From assembly GCA_900473745.1 (NCBI GenBank), contig UCMW01000008.1, positions 62,001 to 126,000 of the forward strand: 64,000 nucleotides of DNA. The letters are read 5' to 3'. Within the stretch, counting starts at the first letter, position 1. The number at the start of each line of letters is the position of its first letter. A program made the position numbers and the translations under genes. Below are positions 52,489 through 61,144 of the stretch, in pieces. Source of the stretch: Hyphomicrobiales bacterium. GTDB lineage: Bacteria; Pseudomonadota; Alphaproteobacteria; Rhizobiales; Rhizobiaceae. A model generated the notes under the pieces. The model was not told the DNA's origin. It did no database searches and worked only from the letters and a program-made list of their open reading frames with translations.

Positions 52489-53070
52489 TCAAAAGATCCC
52501 GGGAACGAGCCGCTTCGTGCGGGCGCAATACGCGTCGTATTCGCCGCCGAAGGTGTCCCGCATCATGGCCTCTTCGCGAGACTGGCGCACGGCATAGAGC
52601 GCGAGCACGGCGACCAGCCCTGCAAGGCCTGCGATCCAATTGGGAATGAGCAGCGCTTGGGTCACGCCCCAGAGCAGGAACGACGCATACATCGGATGCC
52701 GGACATGGGCATAGACGCCCTGCGTGACCAACTGATGGCCTTCACGGACTTCGAGCGTCACCGACCAGTTCTTGCCGAGATCCTTGTGGCTGCGCCGGAA
52801 GAGCCAGAGAAAGGCGATGCCGGTGAGAGTACCCAGTATCACCGGGACAATCCCCTGCCCGCGATCTGCAAAACCATCGAAGACGTCCAGCCGCCAAGCG
52901 ACCGGCATCGCCACGAGCGCGAAGGTGCAGAAGGCAAGAAGCGAAATGTCCAGCGTAGAGCGGCGATCGACGCGGGTCTTTTGACGGCGGGCCCGACGCA
53001 TGGCCGGATAACGCATCGCGCACCAGGTGACCAGCATCAGAGCCCAGAGGATGAAGGAAACGCGTGTCAT
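52489..53070 (-). CDS. Isoprenylcysteine carboxyl methyltransferase-like membrane protein
   Basis: A 193-residue polytopic protein of the ICMT/PEMT-like family: about five membrane helices and the SAM-binding C-terminal signature VTQGVYAHVRHPMYASFLLWG, with RHP-Y at about 124-128, then EEAMMRDTFGGEYDAYCARTKRLVPG. Bacterial members methylate lipids or other hydrophobic groups; none of the eukaryotic CaaX substrates exist here. Its start overlaps the stop of the hydrolase-like paralogue B by four bases, so the two are translationally coupled and may modify the same molecule. Confidence 0.83.
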   Translation of the reverse strand: MTRVSFILWALMLVTWCAMRYPAMRRARRQKTRVDRRSTLDISLLAFCTFALVAMPVAWRLDVFDGFADRGQGIVPVILGTLTGIAFLWLFRRSHKDLGKNWSVTLEVREGHQLVTQGVYAHVRHPMYASFLLWGVTQALLIPNWIAGLAGLVAVLALYAVRQSREEAMMRDTFGGEYDAYCARTKRLVPGIF

Positions 53071-54272
53071 GATACTGCCTCTGCCGTTTTACCCGCCTCC
53101 GACGAAAGCGGAAGCGTGTCGCCTCTTACGGCCTCGATCGGTCGGGTGCCACAGCAGATCATGAAGAAATCATAGAAATAGCGTCGGCTGTTGGCCGAAA
53201 TGAACTGATAGTGAACCCGGAAGAAGTTCTTCTTCACCCGTTTGTAGGTGTCCCGTTCGAGCATTTCGCGGATGCGCACCTGCAACTGCCGCGGAAACAG
53301 GTCGCCGCGCTGGTGACTGAGGCCTGCGCGGGCATAGGGATCGCATTTGTAGAAGTTGATGATGTCGGTGAGCGCCTGGAACTCCGTCCACTTTATCCCC
53401 GGAGGACGCGCCAGTGCTTCAAGCCGCATCCGCGCCCGTTTTGCGGCCGGATGCAGGGCCACCTTGAGCGACGTGGATCCGACAGTGACCATCTTGAAGT
53501 CGACGGGCCTGCCCTCCTCCACCAGTCGCTCCGCAAGCTGGTGTGCGACGTCGAGGATGAGCGCGCCGCCCGTCGAATGCCCAACGAGCAGAACCTCGTC
53601 ATAGGATGCAGCCGACAGCCTCGTGGCGATCAGTCCCGCCCAGGCATCGATCCGGGCATCCATGACGGGACGGCGGCGATGCAGATGCTCGCGGCTAAAC
53701 GACCAGAGGTCCATGAGGTGGAAGACGAAATAGCGGCGGCCGACGAAGCGGCCAACGGCATAGGCGACCCCGACGCCGATCAACGCCGGCAGGATCGGGC
53801 CGCCGGGAAGCGGCAGAAATTCTGCCAGCCGGTAGGCAGCCGCTCCAAGCCAGGCGAAGAAGGCCAGCATGACGAAGGGATACAGGAAATAGAGCGCAAA
53901 GCGCCAGTTGGTGGCGAAGAAGCGGAACATCGTGCCGCTGAAGACATAGTCGAAGAAGGCGACGAGATAGGCAAAAAGCCGGACGACGAACGGCCGTGCG
54001 CCATCGTGTTTGACGATATCGTCGAAGCTCAGGAAGGTAATGTCGGACAGGCAGGTGCCGTCTGGGCCGCGATAGTCCGCAGTGGCCGTGGTGACCGCGG
54101 CCTCGGCCGTCTCCACCGGTGTGGCAAGTTTGGCCTCGACCGACCAGCACTTGCAAAAGCGCTCCATCTCGCGCCCGATGCGCCGGAAGAAGCCGGCGGC
54201 ATCGTTGCGTTCATACCCTCCGACGAGAAACACGGCACGCCTCGACACCGAAGGCTGAGTGACCTCAGACAT
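53067..54272 (-). CDS. Membrane-anchored alpha/beta-hydrolase-like protein (paralogue B)
   Basis: A 401-residue protein: opening RRAVFLVGGYERNDAAGFFRRI, membrane segments at about 97-117, 123-145 and 155-178 (including NWRFALYFLYPF), then a hydrolase-like domain with LLVGHSTGGALIL (nucleophile Ser233), LTDIINFYKCDPYA (301-314) and KKNFFRVHYQFI. It parallels paralogue A (47514) in order and motifs. The GGY block at the N-terminus plus a distant GHSTGG is odd for a plain hydrolase. Start ATG 54272 has GGAGTAGGA directly upstream. It overlaps the ICMT-like gene. Substrate unknown. Confidence 0.7.
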   Translation of the reverse strand: MSEVTQPSVSRRAVFLVGGYERNDAAGFFRRIGREMERFCKCWSVEAKLATPVETAEAAVTTATADYRGPDGTCLSDITFLSFDDIVKHDGARPFVVRLFAYLVAFFDYVFSGTMFRFFATNWRFALYFLYPFVMLAFFAWLGAAAYRLAEFLPLPGGPILPALIGVGVAYAVGRFVGRRYFVFHLMDLWSFSREHLHRRRPVMDARIDAWAGLIATRLSAASYDEVLLVGHSTGGALILDVAHQLAERLVEEGRPVDFKMVTVGSTSLKVALHPAAKRARMRLEALARPPGIKWTEFQALTDIINFYKCDPYARAGLSHQRGDLFPRQLQVRIREMLERDTYKRVKKNFFRVHYQFISANSRRYFYDFFMICCGTRPIEAVRGDTLPLSSEAGKTAEAVS

Positions 54273-54445
54273 TCCTACTCCCACACATTCCCGGATCCGC
54301 GAAGCAGTGCTTGCAGTCCCTGTCCGGGCGCAATGTGCAAGAAGCCTCATGCGCAGTCCAGCCTTGGCGCCCGATCAAAGGGCAATGGAGGGACTTTTCT
54401 TGTGTCTTTACAAGCTCGACAGCGTGAAAGGGTGCAGTGCAGCGC

Positions 54446-55333
54446 TCATTCCGGCTTCGTGGCCATAAGTCCGGCAAAATCGAAGAGCTTCGGATCGAGC
54501 AGATGCGAGGGGTCTACATGGGCGAGCGCCCTGAGCATTGCGTCCTTGCGGCCCGGCATCTTCGCCTCGATCCCCGCCAGCATGTCCTTCATCGCATTGC
54601 GCTGCAGTCCATCCTGGGAGCCGCAGAGGTCGCACGGAATGATGGGGAACTGCATGGCCTGGGCAAAGCGGGACATGTCTTCCTCTGCGGCATAGGCGAG
54701 CGGGCGCAGAACGAAGAGATCCTTCTCGTCATTGAGCAGTTTCGCCGGCATGGCCGAGAGGCGGCCGCCATGGAAGAAGTTCATGAAGAAGGTTTCGAGA
54801 ATATCCTCGCGGTGATGGCCGAGCACCAGGGCATCGCAACCTTCCTCGCGGGCAATGCGATAGAGATTGCCACGACGCAGCCGCGAACAGAGCGAGCAAT
54901 AGGTGCCACCGCTCGGGACCTTCTCCTTCACGATCGAATAGGTATCCCGATATTCGACCCGGTGCTTGACCCCGATCGAGGCCAGATACTCCGGCAGAAC
55001 GTTTTTGGGAAAGTTGGGCTGTCCCTGATCCAGATTGCAGGCCACGAGCTCGACCGGGAGCAGACCGCGCCATTGGAGGTCGAGCAGGATGGCGAGCAGG
55101 CCATAGCTGTCCTTGCCGCCGGAGAGACCCACCAGCCAGCGCTTCTGGCCCTTTAACATGTCGAAATCCGTCAACGCCTGGCGGACCTGACGGATGAGCC
55201 GTTTGCGCAGCTTGTTGAAGGAGACGGAGCGCGGAGCCTGCGCGAAAACCGGATGCACGGTCGACAGGTCGAGCTCGTCCTCGCCGTCGAGCACGGCGCT
55301 GTCCTTAGTGTCGATCGTGGTGACGAGGTTCAT
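54446..55333 (-). CDS. ttcA: tRNA cytidine(32) 2-sulfurtransferase TtcA
   Basis: A 295-residue PP-loop ATPase with SGGKDS (71-76) and the two Cys pairs of TtcA, CSLC and CDLC, which hold a 4Fe-4S cluster. It thiolates C32 of some tRNAs. ATG 55333 has GGAG six bases upstream. A GC-rich palindrome (55347-55368) lies in its leader between it and glsA. Downstream, 54273-54445 shows no gene. Confidence 0.93.
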   Translation of the reverse strand: MNLVTTIDTKDSAVLDGEDELDLSTVHPVFAQAPRSVSFNKLRKRLIRQVRQALTDFDMLKGQKRWLVGLSGGKDSYGLLAILLDLQWRGLLPVELVACNLDQGQPNFPKNVLPEYLASIGVKHRVEYRDTYSIVKEKVPSGGTYCSLCSRLRRGNLYRIAREEGCDALVLGHHREDILETFFMNFFHGGRLSAMPAKLLNDEKDLFVLRPLAYAAEEDMSRFAQAMQFPIIPCDLCGSQDGLQRNAMKDMLAGIEAKMPGRKDAMLRALAHVDPSHLLDPKLFDFAGLMATKPE

Positions 55334-55391
55334 ATCAAGCTCCGCCGCAGGGGCATGTCATGCCCTGCAATGCCCTTTGCGGGCTCGAAGA

Positions 55392-56318
55392 TCAAGTGCC
55401 GAAGACGGACCAGCCGGTTCGAGAGGCGAGCATCTCGAGTGCCACTGAACCCAGCGCCGAATTGCCGACCTTGTTGAGACCCGGCGACCAGACGGCAATG
55501 GAGGCTTTGCCCGGCGCGACCGCGAGGATGCCGCCACCGACGCCGGACTTGCCCGGCAGACCGACATGATAGGCGAAATCACCCGAACCATCGTAATGGC
55601 CACACATCAGCATCAACGCATTGATGCGCCGCGCCCGCTTCGGCGAAACGACAGAGAAGCCGGTCAGCGGATTGGTGCCGCGATTGGCAAGAAACAGGCC
55701 GGCATGCGAGAGCTGCACGCAGGAGAGCGCCAGGGCGCACTGATGGAAATAGACGCCGAGCGTGTGTTCCACCGGGTGTTCGAGATTGCCGAAGCCACGC
55801 ATGAAATTGGCGAGCGCGAAGTTGCGATACCCGGTCCGCTGCTCCGATCGCGCCACCTTCTCGTCGATGGACATGGTCTCGTCGTCGGCGAGGTAGCGCA
55901 TGAAACGCAGATATTCACCGATCGCCTCGCGCGGCGCATGACCAGCCACCACCATGTCGGTGACGACGATCGCGCCGGCATTGATGAAGGGATTGCGCGG
56001 GATCCCGTGCTCGTGTTCGAGCTGGACGATGGAATTGAAGGAGGAGCCCGACGGTTCGCGGCCGACCCGCTTCCAAACGGATTCACCCGCCTTGCCGAGC
56101 GCGAGCGTCAACATGAAGACCTTGGAAATGCTCTGGATCGAAAACGCCGTGTCGGCGTGGCCCGCCTTGTAGGTTTCGCCGTCGACCGTGGTGATGGCGA
56201 TGCCGAACTGCTTCGGATCGACGCGAGCGAGCTCCGGAATGTAGTCGGCCACCTTGCCCTCGCCGAGGCGCGGCTCGAGCGCGCTGACAATTTCGTCGGC
56301 GATCAGCTGCAGATCCAT
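55392..56318 (-). CDS. glsA: Glutaminase (beta-lactamase-like fold)
   Basis: A 308-residue glutaminase, hydrolysing glutamine to glutamate and ammonia. Catalytic Ser63-X2-Lys66 ([10 protein letters not shown]) and the conserved [25 protein letters not shown] and [11 protein letters not shown] blocks are all present. Length matches the family. It may support nitrogen turnover or acid resistance. It shares strand with rpsD upstream, separated by rpsD's terminator. Confidence 0.95.
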   Translation of the reverse strand: MDLQLIADEIVSALEPRLGEGKVADYIPELARVDPKQFGIAITTVDGETYKAGHADTAFSIQSISKVFMLTLALGKAGESVWKRVGREPSGSSFNSIVQLEHEHGIPRNPFINAGAIVVTDMVVAGHAPREAIGEYLRFMRYLADDETMSIDEKVARSEQRTGYRNFALANFMRGFGNLEHPVEHTLGVYFHQCALALSCVQLSHAGLFLANRGTNPLTGFSVVSPKRARRINALMLMCGHYDGSGDFAYHVGLPGKSGVGGGILAVAPGKASIAVWSPGLNKVGNSALGSVALEMLASRTGWSVFGT

Positions 56319-56382
56319 CTCTTACCCCTTACCCGAGTTCGTGCCGTGTCATCTTCCCCGGCCTGCGCTGCACTGCAAACAG

Positions 56383-56408
56383 AAAAAGCCGCCCCGAAGG
56401 GCGGCTTT
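56383..56408 (-). terminator. Intrinsic terminator of rpsD
   Basis: On the minus strand AAAGCCGCCC, loop TTCG, GGGCGGCTTT (56408-56385) followed by a run of T to 56383: a 10-base stem with a stable UUCG-type tetraloop and U-tract, 24 bases after the rpsD stop. Confidence 0.9.
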
Positions 56409-56431
56409 CCACAAATCCGTCGCGCGAGCAA

Positions 56432-57049
56432 TTAGCGCGAGTAGAATTCGACGACCAGCTGCGGTTCCATGATGACCGGATACGGAACATCCGCCAGGTT
56501 AGGAACGCGAGCGAAGGTGGCAACCATCTTGTTGTGGTCGACTTCGAGATAGTCCGGAACGTCGCGCTCAGCGAGCGAAACCGATTCGAGGACGGTCACG
56601 AGCTGCTTCGACTTCTGACGAACTTCGATGACGTCGCCGGCCTTGCAGCGATACGAACCGATGTTGACGCGAACGCCGTTGACCGTGACGTGGCCATGGT
56701 TGACGAACTGGCGGGCAGCGAAGACCGTCGGAACGAACTTGGCGCGGTAGACGATGGCGTCCAGACGCGACTCGAGCAGGCCGATCAAGTTTTCACCGGT
56801 GTCGCCCTTGCGGCGGTTGGCTTCTTCGTAAGTTGCGCGGAACTGCTTCTCGCGGATATCGCCGTAGTAGCCCTTCAGCTTCTGCTTGGCGCGCAGCTGC
56901 ACGCCGAAGTCGGAAAGCTTGCCCTTGCGGCGCTGGCCGTGCTGGCCAGGACCGTATTCGCGACGGTTCACCGGGGACTTCGGACGGCCCCAGATGTTTT
57001 CGCCCATACGGCGATCGATCTTGTACTTGGATGATGCGCGCTTGCTCAT
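56432..57049 (-). CDS. rpsD: 30S ribosomal protein S4
   Basis: A 205-residue S4: conserved [22 protein letters not shown] at the N-terminus, [28 protein letters not shown] and the S4 RNA-binding domain ([22 protein letters not shown]). It nucleates 30S assembly on 16S rRNA. GAGAAGGA precedes the ATG. It is monocistronic here, with its own terminator and a structured leader; S4 is a known translational autoregulator in other bacteria. Confidence 0.98.
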   Translation of the reverse strand: MSKRASSKYKIDRRMGENIWGRPKSPVNRREYGPGQHGQRRKGKLSDFGVQLRAKQKLKGYYGDIREKQFRATYEEANRRKGDTGENLIGLLESRLDAIVYRAKFVPTVFAARQFVNHGHVTVNGVRVNIGSYRCKAGDVIEVRQKSKQLVTVLESVSLAERDVPDYLEVDHNKMVATFARVPNLADVPYPVIMEPQLVVEFYSR

Positions 57050-57073
57050 CGTATTTCCTTCTCAACAGGTTAC

Positions 57074-57095
57074 AGCGGTTTGTTGCCAAGCCGCT
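57074..57095 (-). promoter_or_regulatory. GNRA-capped hairpin just upstream of the rpsD SD
   Basis: In the mRNA, AGCGGCTTG (57095-57087), GCAA loop, CAAACCGCT (57082-57074): nine pairs with one G-U, closed by a GNRA tetraloop, about 20 bases before the ribosome-binding site. A fold of this quality next to a ribosomal-protein start suggests regulation by S4 or a thermosensitive element. Confidence 0.55.
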
Positions 57096-57116
57096 TAAGG
57101 AAACACGCCCTCCTCT

Positions 57117-57137
57117 GAACCTCCGTTTCCGAGGTTC
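57117..57137 (-). promoter_or_regulatory. Second hairpin in the rpsD leader
   Basis: GAACCTC (57117-57123) and GAGGTTC (57131-57137) form a perfect 7-base inverted repeat with a seven-base loop in the rpsD leader. The adjacent AGAGGAGGG is an alternative SD-like stretch that could pair elsewhere. Confidence 0.45.
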
Positions 57138-57194
57138 CGACAGGCTTCTCACGTTAGCGAACGGAGAAAACCACGGGACATGTCAAAACAAACA

Positions 57195-57212
57195 CCGGGC
57201 ATTTCGGCCCGG
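57195..57212 (-). terminator. Terminator-like hairpin at the 5' end of the rpsD leader
   Basis: On the minus strand CCGGGC (57212-57207), loop CGAAAT, GCCCGG (57200-57195), then TGTTTGTTTTGA. It looks like an intrinsic terminator lying a few bases after the predicted start of transcription, hence a candidate early attenuator or a 5' stabiliser. Confidence 0.45.
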
Positions 57213-57223
57213 CGTTGGTGGGG

Positions 57224-57252
57224 TCATTAGTGGCGTTGTACAAATTTGTCAA
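57224..57252 (-). promoter_or_regulatory. Predicted rpsD promoter
   Basis: TTGACA (57252-57247) is a perfect -35 on the minus strand; TAATGA (57229-57224) follows after 17 bases. Transcription would start near 57216, giving a leader of about 167 bases before the rpsD ATG, which holds the three hairpins listed. Confidence 0.55.
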
Positions 57253-57396
57253 CACAGCATCGACGCTGCCAGGCTCCGAACCTGCACATAGAGACTGTCC
57301 TGGACGTTCTCCAGCGGAAAAAGCCGCGAAACTGCCTGCAAAGGCTGACAGAACGCAAGAACTCCGCTATCCCCGGGGCATCCTCAATGAAAGAAG

Positions 57397-58230
57397 ATGC
57401 GTCCCTTGATGATGAGAGATCTGTTCCGCCTGCCCTTGCTCGCCCTCCTCGGCCTCATCATGGTCATCAGCCCTGCGACAGCGGAGATCCAGAAGCCAGG
57501 CCATGCGCATATCCTGGTCGATGCCGCAACCGGCAAGATCCTCGAAGCGGACAATGCGGATAAAGTGCTCTATCCGGCATCACTCACCAAGATGATGACG
57601 CTTTACCTCACCTTCGAAGCTCTTCATTCCGGCCGGTTCGACTGGGAGCAGCGGCTGGTCATCTCCAAGAATGCCAATGACAAGGAACCCTACAAGTTCG
57701 CCGTCGGCGCCGGCAACACGATCAGTGTACGGGAAGCCGTCATGGGCATGGTCGTGCTCTCGACCAATGACGCGGCAACCGCAGTGGCCGAGGAACTGGC
57801 AGGCTCCGAGGAAGCCTTCGGTCAGATGATGACGTCGAAGGCGCGCGAGCTCGGCATGGCCAGCACCGTCTTCACCAATCCCTCGGGCCTGCCCGACCCG
57901 CGCCAGGTAACGACCGCGACCGACATGGCACGGCTCGGTCTGGCGCTGATGCGCGACTTCCCAGAGGAATACAAACTCTTCGCGTTACGCGGCATGACAT
58001 TCCGCGGCATGAAGTTTCGCGGCCACAATGCATTCCTGGTGCAATATCCGGGCGCCGAAGGCATCAAGACCGGCTTCACAAATGCCTCGGGCTACAACAT
58101 CGTGACCTCCGCCAGCAACGGTAACCGCCGCCTCGTCGGCGTGGTCCTCGGCGCCGACAGCGCCAATGCTAGAACGCAGGAAATGATCACACTCTTCGAC
58201 CGCCATTTCGGGACCAAAGTCAGCCAGTGA
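57397..58230 (+). CDS. dac: D-alanyl-D-alanine carboxypeptidase (PBP5/6 type, S11)
   Basis: A 277-residue exported S11 enzyme. Signal peptide to about residue 29 (SPATA). Active-site motifs: SLTK (Ser62-X2-Lys65), STN and KTGFT. It trims the terminal D-Ala of peptidoglycan peptides. It lacks the C-terminal amphipathic anchor domain of E. coli DacA, ending soon after the catalytic domain, so it is a short, soluble form. ATG 57397 has GAAAGAAG nearby; Met5 is an alternative. pepT follows 28 bases later. Confidence 0.88.
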   Translation: MRPLMMRDLFRLPLLALLGLIMVISPATAEIQKPGHAHILVDAATGKILEADNADKVLYPASLTKMMTLYLTFEALHSGRFDWEQRLVISKNANDKEPYKFAVGAGNTISVREAVMGMVVLSTNDAATAVAEELAGSEEAFGQMMTSKARELGMASTVFTNPSGLPDPRQVTTATDMARLGLALMRDFPEEYKLFALRGMTFRGMKFRGHNAFLVQYPGAEGIKTGFTNASGYNIVTSASNGNRRLVGVVLGADSANARTQEMITLFDRHFGTKVSQ

Positions 58231-58258
58231 TCACAGGCATACCAGGAAGGCAGAGCCC

Positions 58259-59494
58259 ATGACCGAGACCGTTCTCGACCGCTTTCTCCGCTATGTCGTG
58301 ATCGATACGCAGTCCGATCCGACATCGGACGCACAACCGTCGACCGAAAAGCAGAAGGATCTCGGCCGTGTGCTGGTCGCCGAACTCCTGGCGCTTGGCC
58401 TCTCCGACGCGCATATGGATGAGCACGGCAATGTCTATGCGACCGTCCCGGCCACTACCGCGAAGAACGTTCCGGTCATCTGCTTCTGTTCGCATATGGA
58501 CACGGCACCCGACTTCACCGGCACGAACGTCAAGCCGCAACTGGTGCGTAACTATGAGGGCGGCGACATCGCACTGCCTGGCGACACGAACCAGGTGATC
58601 CGAGTCGCCTCCCATCCGCAGCTCAACAAGCAGGTCGGCAATGACATCGTAACGACCGACGGCACCACCTTGCTCGGTGCCGACGACAAGGCAGGCGTGG
58701 CGGAGATCATGACGGCGGCGGCCCATATGTTGGCAAATCCGCAAATTCCGCATGGAACCGTCAAGATCCTTTTCACCACCGACGAAGAAATCGGCCGCGG
58801 CGCCGACAAAGTGGATGTTCAAAAGCTCGGTGCTCGCTTCGCCTATACGCTTGACGGCTCGACCATCGGCGAGATCGAGAACGAGACCTTTTCGGCCGAC
58901 GGCGTGACGATCGAGATCACGGGCGTCGCAATGCATCCGGGCTATGCCAAGGGGAAGATGGAGAACGCGATCAAGGCCGCAAGCGACATCGTCGCCCGCC
59001 TGCCCCGCGACATCGCGCCTGAATCCACCGAGGGCCGTCAGGGCTTCATCCACCCGGTTGATATCTCGGGCAGCATGGATAGCGCCAAACTCCAGTTCAT
59101 CATCCGCGATTTTACGGAAGAGGGCCTGAAGGACAAGGAAGGCCTGCTGGAACGCATCGCAAACGACGTGATGGCCACCTATCCCGGGTCGCGGCATACG
59201 TTCACGGTCAAGCATCAGTACCGCAACATGAAGGACGTGCTCGATCGCCATCCGGAAATCATGGACAATCTCGAAGAAGCCGTCCGCCGCGTCGGTCTCG
59301 AGCCGGTACGCCACAGCATTCGCGGCGGCACAGACGGCTCGCGCCTGTCGTTCATGGGCCTGCCCTGCCCCAACATCTATACCGGCGGCCATGCCTATCA
59401 CTCGCCGCTCGAATGGGTGAGCGTTCAGGATATGGAAAAGGCCGTCGAGACGATCGTCGCCTTGGTCAAGGTCTGGGAAGAGCGGGCAGCCTGA
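58259..59494 (+). CDS. pepT: Peptidase T (tripeptide aminopeptidase)
   Basis: A 411-residue M20 metallopeptidase. Zinc-site residues are in SHMDTA (His79, Asp81), GADDKAG, TDEEIG and the late GGHAYHSP. It removes N-terminal residues from tripeptides in the cytoplasm. ATG 58259 follows an AAGGCAGAG stretch. It converges on the HerA-like gene. Confidence 0.93.
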   Translation: MTETVLDRFLRYVVIDTQSDPTSDAQPSTEKQKDLGRVLVAELLALGLSDAHMDEHGNVYATVPATTAKNVPVICFCSHMDTAPDFTGTNVKPQLVRNYEGGDIALPGDTNQVIRVASHPQLNKQVGNDIVTTDGTTLLGADDKAGVAEIMTAAAHMLANPQIPHGTVKILFTTDEEIGRGADKVDVQKLGARFAYTLDGSTIGEIENETFSADGVTIEITGVAMHPGYAKGKMENAIKAASDIVARLPRDIAPESTEGRQGFIHPVDISGSMDSAKLQFIIRDFTEEGLKDKEGLLERIANDVMATYPGSRHTFTVKHQYRNMKDVLDRHPEIMDNLEEAVRRVGLEPVRHSIRGGTDGSRLSFMGLPCPNIYTGGHAYHSPLEWVSVQDMEKAVETIVALVKVWEERAA

Positions 59495-59524
59495 ACCGTC
59501 CCGCGGGCCTGCTAGCGATCGAGG

Positions 59525-61045
59525 TTATTCGGCGGCCGACGCTGTTTGATCGTCTGCATCCACGAGGTTCGGATCACCCGGCTTCGTCTCGGCTTCCAGA
59601 TCCGGGAAGGCGACGATGCGATTGCCGGAAAAGTCGGTATGCACGACGACGAGCCCCTGTTCCTCGAAATAGCCGAGCAGACGTCGGGCGCGGCGGGCCG
59701 AATGCGTGCCATAGGCTCTGGCGATGCGATGGTCGGACGGGCATTCCTCGCTGCGGAGCGCTGCCTTGGCCAATAGCAGGAAGACGCCCTGAAGGTCGTC
59801 GGAGACGCGCACTGAGAGCGACAGCGCCGTCTGCCAGCCCTCGCTGGCCGCCGTTTCGTCGTCCACCCCGGCCCTCGTGATCGCCACACGGCGACGGAAT
59901 TCGCCCATGGGCATGGGCGGGCCAGCGACACGGCGCATGCGGGCGCGCACGAGAAACTCCTGATACAGCACACTGTCAGTCCGGTAAGCGGCCTGCGGAT
60001 CCCCGAGGATTTCGGAAAGCACGGCAGACAACCGATCCTCACGCTCTTCGGCCGACATTTCAGCGCCACGCATCGGCGATTCGCTTGGCACAGGCGCCAT
60101 GGACGCCGGTGTTGAACGCGAGAGCTCGGCGAGGATATCCGTCGTCGGGCGCGGTGCGGGCGGCGCTCGGCGCACGATCGGCCGGGCGAACTCCTCCGGG
60201 TCTGGCGTAAAGATCAGGTCCTCGACATCCGGCAGTGCATCCGGCAGCGGCATGAGCATGGGGGACGACGAACGCGCCGAGGTCTCGACGGCACCAATGA
60301 CGATCGGCAGCGGCCGGCGCGACATGGCAGGGCCGAGCGCGACGAAATTGCCGCGCTGCAGGTCGCGGAACATCTCTGCCTGGCGGCGGTCCATGCCGAG
60401 CAGGTCGGCCGCACGCGCCATGTCGATATCGAGGAAGGTGCGTCCCATCAGGAAGTTGGAGGCTTCCGCCGCGACGTTCTTGGCAAGCTTTGCGAGTCGC
60501 TGCGTGGCGATGACGCCGGCCAGCCCGCGCTTTCGGCCGCGGCACATCAGATTGGTCATTGCACCCAGCGACATCTTGCGCGCGTCTTCCGAGACATCGC
60601 CGCCGACGGCCGGCGCAAACATCTGCGCTTCATCGACCACGACCAGCACCGGATACCAGAATTCGCGATCCGCATCGAAGAGACCATTGAGGAAGGCGCC
60701 GGCGGCCCGCATCTGCTGCTCGACATCGAGACCTTCGAGCGTGAGCACGCAGGAGACGCGGTGACGGCGGATACGATCGGCGATGCCAGCCAGCTCCGCC
60801 TCGGTCCGTTCGCCGTCCACCACGACGTGGCCATACTTGTCGGAGAGCGTGACGAAGTCACCTTCGGGGTCGATGATGACCTGCTGGACCCACTGGGCAG
60901 ATTGTTCGAGCAATCGGCGCAGCAAATGCGACTTGCCTGAGCCGGAATTGCCCTGCACGAGCAGACGGGTCGCGAGAAGCTCCTCGATATCGAGCTTGGC
61001 AGGCTGACCGCCCTGCACCGTTCCCATATCGATTCCGACCTTCAA
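59525..61045 (-). CDS. HerA/DUF87-type AAA ATPase
   Basis: About 506 residues with a HerA/FtsK-like ATPase core: GNSGSGKSHLLRRLLE (Walker A at 32-39), IIDPEGDF, Walker B VLVVVDEAQMFAP and the arginine-finger-like IATQRLAKLAKNVAAEASNFLMG region. After a Pro-rich linker, the C-terminal ~200 residues form a helical domain with RRARRLLGYFEEQGLVVVHTD, a winged-helix-like end. HerA proteins are DNA-translocating hexamers in repair or phage defence, usually beside NurA; none is here. Start is probably TTG 61045 (GAGG nine bases upstream); ATG 61027 or TTG 61060 are alternatives. Confidence 0.78.
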   Translation of the reverse strand: MKVGIDMGTVQGGQPAKLDIEELLATRLLVQGNSGSGKSHLLRRLLEQSAQWVQQVIIDPEGDFVTLSDKYGHVVVDGERTEAELAGIADRIRRHRVSCVLTLEGLDVEQQMRAAGAFLNGLFDADREFWYPVLVVVDEAQMFAPAVGGDVSEDARKMSLGAMTNLMCRGRKRGLAGVIATQRLAKLAKNVAAEASNFLMGRTFLDIDMARAADLLGMDRRQAEMFRDLQRGNFVALGPAMSRRPLPIVIGAVETSARSSSPMLMPLPDALPDVEDLIFTPDPEEFARPIVRRAPPAPRPTTDILAELSRSTPASMAPVPSESPMRGAEMSAEEREDRLSAVLSEILGDPQAAYRTDSVLYQEFLVRARMRRVAGPPMPMGEFRRRVAITRAGVDDETAASEGWQTALSLSVRVSDDLQGVFLLLAKAALRSEECPSDHRIARAYGTHSARRARRLLGYFEEQGLVVVHTDFSGNRIVAFPDLEAETKPGDPNLVDADDQTASAAE

Positions 61046-61144
61046 TGGCGGTATCCTCAATTCCTGTGTTGAACTCTAGTCCCTAACAGACTTGGAAGCC
61101 CCCGTGTGGCCTGCATCCGCGAAACCCACAGGGAAGTGCTGACG

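Noticed and set aside
55347-55368. GC-rich palindrome between glsA and ttcA as a terminator
   Set aside because: The arms GCAGGG/CCCTGC pair but with a bulge and no U-tract; it may be a ttcA leader hairpin, but I could not support a terminator.
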